Part shown: piece after piece, positions 62,440-64,000 of the stretch | Position numbering within the stretch: position 1 is the first letter of the stretch | Layout of the letters: every line of letters starts with the position of its first letter | Source of the DNA: Quadrisphaera sp. RL12-1S | GTDB lineage: Bacteria > Actinomycetota > Actinomycetes > Actinomycetales > Quadrisphaeraceae | DNA length: 64,000 nucleotides | Direction of reading: 5' to 3' | Assembly (NCBI RefSeq): GCF_014270065.1 | Contig: NZ_JACNME010000006.1 | Span: 209,237-273,236 of the forward strand | Program-made: the position numbers and the translations under genes | Notes under the pieces: model-generated | Databases searched by the model: none | The model's input: only the letters and a program-made list of their open reading frames with translations | What the model was told of the DNA's origin: nothing

Positions 62440-62444
62440 TGCGG

Positions 62445-62516
62445 TGCCCCCGGCAGGATTCGAACCTGCGCCCCCGCCTCCGGAGGGCGGTGCTCTATCC
62501 CCTGAGCTACGGGGGC
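62445..62516 (-). tRNA. tRNA-Arg (CCG)
   Basis: 72 bases. Acceptor GCCCCCG/CGGGGGC, anticodon stem CCGCC/GGCGG around CTCCGGA with anticodon CCG, T-loop GGTTCGAATCC. CCA is not encoded. Confidence 0.95.
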
Positions 62517-62577
62517 AGCTGCCGCACTGCTGCGGCCTGGAGAGGATACCAGCGCGGCTGCTCGCCGCTGACGGGGC

Positions 62578-64000
62578 TCACTCCCCGGCCACGAACTCCC
62601 AGTGCCAGGGCTCGTAGGGGCCGCCACCGCCGCGGCGGGCCCAGGACGGGTGGTCCCAGCCGTACTTCGGGGCGTTCTCGATGAGCCAGTCGTAGTGCTC
62701 GTCGCTGTTCTGGACGCCGTCGCCGAGGTCCACGGCCAGGCCCCAGCCGTGCTCGCTGGTGCCCGGGACCGCGGCCAGGCCCGGCTTCTTGCGGCGCACC
62801 GCCACCTGCGCCGCGTACGAGCGGTAGGAGTCGGTGATGACGATGTCCTTGCCGAAGTGGTCGTGGTAGGCGAGGTTGAGCTCCGCGAAGGCGACGGCCG
62901 CGTCGGAGCGCAGCTGGTGGCCGGGGCTCCACAGGTCGCACATCTGGTCGTCGTCGAGGCGCCCGTTCCGGCTGCCGTCGGTGTCGGGGCGGACGCCGCT
63001 GCACTGGCCGACCAGCCCCTGGATCGCGGCCCGGTGGTCCGCGGCCGCCTGGTCCGCCGCGTCCTTCGCGGCCTGGAGGCGCTGGGCCTCCTGCTGCTGC
63101 TGGAGCGCCGCTGCGTCGGCGGCCGCCTTCGCGGCGCTCGCGCGGTCGGAGGCGGCCTGCACCGCGGCGTCGCGCTCGGAGGCGCGGGACAGGGACAGGG
63201 CCTCCGAGGCGCGCCCGGCGACCACGTCGGCGGCCTCCGCGAGGCTGGCGGCCGCCGCGGCCCGCGCGGTGCTCGCCCCCGCGTCCACCGTGGTGCCGGT
63301 GGCGGTGTCGGCCTCGGCGCGCAGGTGCGTGCCGACCAGCGGCGCCACGAGGGTGGCCACCCCGAGGGCGCCCACCACGGCCGCGTGCGGCAGCGCGACC
63401 CGCACGCGGCGGGGCAGCCGGTGCGCTCCGCGGCCCCGGCGGGGGGCGAACGCCTCGGTGGCGGGCTCGGCGTCGGCGGCGAGCAGCGCGTCGGCCACGG
63501 CGGCGGCCACGGGGGCCGGGGCCAGCACCACCGGGGTGATCCCGATCGCGGGGGTCCACGGGGCGCTCCGGGGGTCCGCCGCCGGGGCCGCAGGGGCCTC
63601 GGGGACCTCGAGGACGTCGGGCTGCTGGCTCCACCGCGCCGGCGCCGGCGCGGGCACGGCGGGGGCGGCGGTCTCCGGCCGGTGGCGGGCCCAGCCGACG
63701 TCGGGCAGGAGCGGGTCGGTGCGCAGGTCGAGCGCCGCCGGCGCAGCGGGCACGGCCGGCCCGGCCGGCTCGGTGGACAGCGGGACGAACGGCTCGGCGA
63801 GGAGCGCCTCGAGCTGGGCCAGCACCTCGGTGTCCGAGCGGGTGGGCAGCTCGGGAGCGGCGGGCGCCCAGGCCGCCTCGGCCGCGAACGGGAGCCTCGG
63901 CTCGGGGGCGGTCGCTGCGAGGGGGGCGGCGGAGGCGGCGGCCTGCTCGCGCAGCGCGCGGCGGCTGCCGGGGCGAGCCGGCTCGGCGGCGCGCGGCTGG
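62578..64000 (-). CDS. M15-family (VanY-like) D-alanyl-D-alanine carboxypeptidase, 5' end outside the window
   Basis: The frame stays open to the right edge, so the GTG at 63825 is probably not the start; residues such as GSRRALREQAAASAAPLAA precede it. Order from the N-terminus: Pro/Ala-rich cytoplasmic region, a basic stretch and a membrane helix (VGALGVATLVAPLVG), an Ala/Asp/Gln-rich coiled coil, then the peptidase domain with Zn motifs SEHGWGLAVDLG and EPWHWEF. It trims peptidoglycan stem peptides at the cell surface. The coiled coil may position it on the wall. Confidence 0.88.
   Translation of the reverse strand, partial: QPRAAEPARPGSRRALREQAAASAAPLAATAPEPRLPFAAEAAWAPAAPELPTRSDTEVLAQLEALLAEPFVPLSTEPAGPAVPAAPAALDLRTDPLLPDVGWARHRPETAAPAVPAPAPARWSQQPDVLEVPEAPAAPAADPRSAPWTPAIGITPVVLAPAPVAAAVADALLAADAEPATEAFAPRRGRGAHRLPRRVRVALPHAAVVGALGVATLVAPLVGTHLRAEADTATGTTVDAGASTARAAAAASLAEAADVVAGRASEALSLSRASERDAAVQAASDRASAAKAAADAAALQQQQEAQRLQAAKDAADQAAADHRAAIQGLVGQCSGVRPDTDGSRNGRLDDDQMCDLWSPGHQLRSDAAVAFAELNLAYHDHFGKDIVITDSYRSYAAQVAVRRKKPGLAAVPGTSEHGWGLAVDLGDGVQNSDEHYDWLIENAPKYGWDHPSWARRGGGGPYEPWHWEFVAGE

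Larger units (their letters stand above)
62147..62444. other. Upstream region of the amine oxidase operon
   Basis: 298 bases without a gene. It contains the two-part motif (62293-62334), a period-12 repeat (62348-62383) and, at its right end, the terminator of tRNA-Arg (62402-62439). The remainder shows nothing recognisable. Confidence 0.6.

Overview
The window is a chromosomal segment of a very GC-rich actinobacterium (roughly 75% G+C by eye, with many GTG starts and many 4-base GTGA/ATGA gene overlaps). Actinobacterial marker genes (oligoribonuclease next to tRNA-His, a MarP-type periplasmic protease, DUF3618 and DUF2017 proteins, the murI-MBL-rph-rdgB block, ClpS next to nicotinate phosphoribosyltransferase) fit the Kineosporiales or a neighbouring order. 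That placement is an inference from gene content, not from a search. I saw no phage, insertion sequence, plasmid or CRISPR features. The window looks like ordinary core chromosome decorated with short dispersed palindromes.

Layout. 1-12.7 kb: end of an unknown gene, a PrsW-like membrane protease, orn, tRNA-His, an azoreductase, a PabC-like aminotransferase, a NarL-type two-component system in one run with an ABC exporter, and a TetR-controlled membrane permease with a clear palindromic operator. 12.9-18.7 kb: an RNA-repair island, RtcB followed by Hen1 and Pnkp (the last two overlap by 4 bases). 18.7-26.5 kb: an SDR, a HEAT-repeat protein, a phosphotransferase, an esterase, a MarP-like protease and a YibE/F protein. 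26.2-29.2 kb: a zinc-starvation cluster of cysteine-poor ribosomal proteins L31, S14, L33, L28 and L36, a ferredoxin-like protein and a divergent CobW-like protein, with two Zur-type palindromes between the divergent starts. 29.2-40.6 kb: a GAF-GGDEF-EAL protein, a CsoR-type copper sensor, an isochorismatase-like hydrolase, a lipoprotein hydrolase, tRNA-Lys, a cytochrome P450, a GroES-like protein, Bcp peroxiredoxin, tRNA-Leu, an acyltransferase and a PAS-GAF-PP2C phosphatase. 40.7-50.8 kb: housekeeping genes rdgB, rph, MBL hydrolase, murI, alcohol dehydrogenase, DUF2017-clpS, pncB, lysA, argS. 51.3-62.1 kb: a GABA and probably polyamine catabolic region with gabT, a glutamate-type dehydrogenase, two succinate-semialdehyde dehydrogenases, an amino-acid permease, a universal stress protein, a flavin amine oxidase and a LysR regulator. 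62.4-64 kb: tRNA-Arg and a VanY-like peptidase running off the end.

Most interesting structure. (1) A family of long hairpins shares the core CGTGATCATGG, but the rest of each arm differs from locus to locus while remaining perfectly self-complementary (4.4, 14.5 and 56.7 kb). Copies supply the stop codons of two genes, one lies between RtcB and Hen1, and a half-copy is inserted in frame inside Pnkp. (2) A second hairpin family (CAGGGTC/GACCCTG) occurs at 20.8 and 22.9 kb. (3) A two-part motif, GTCCAATGCC followed 27 bases later by a 15-bp ATGCC/GGCAT palindrome, occurs only upstream of gabT/LysR and upstream of the amine-oxidase operon, suggesting joint control. (4) Period-12 tandem repeats recur in several genes and upstream regions.
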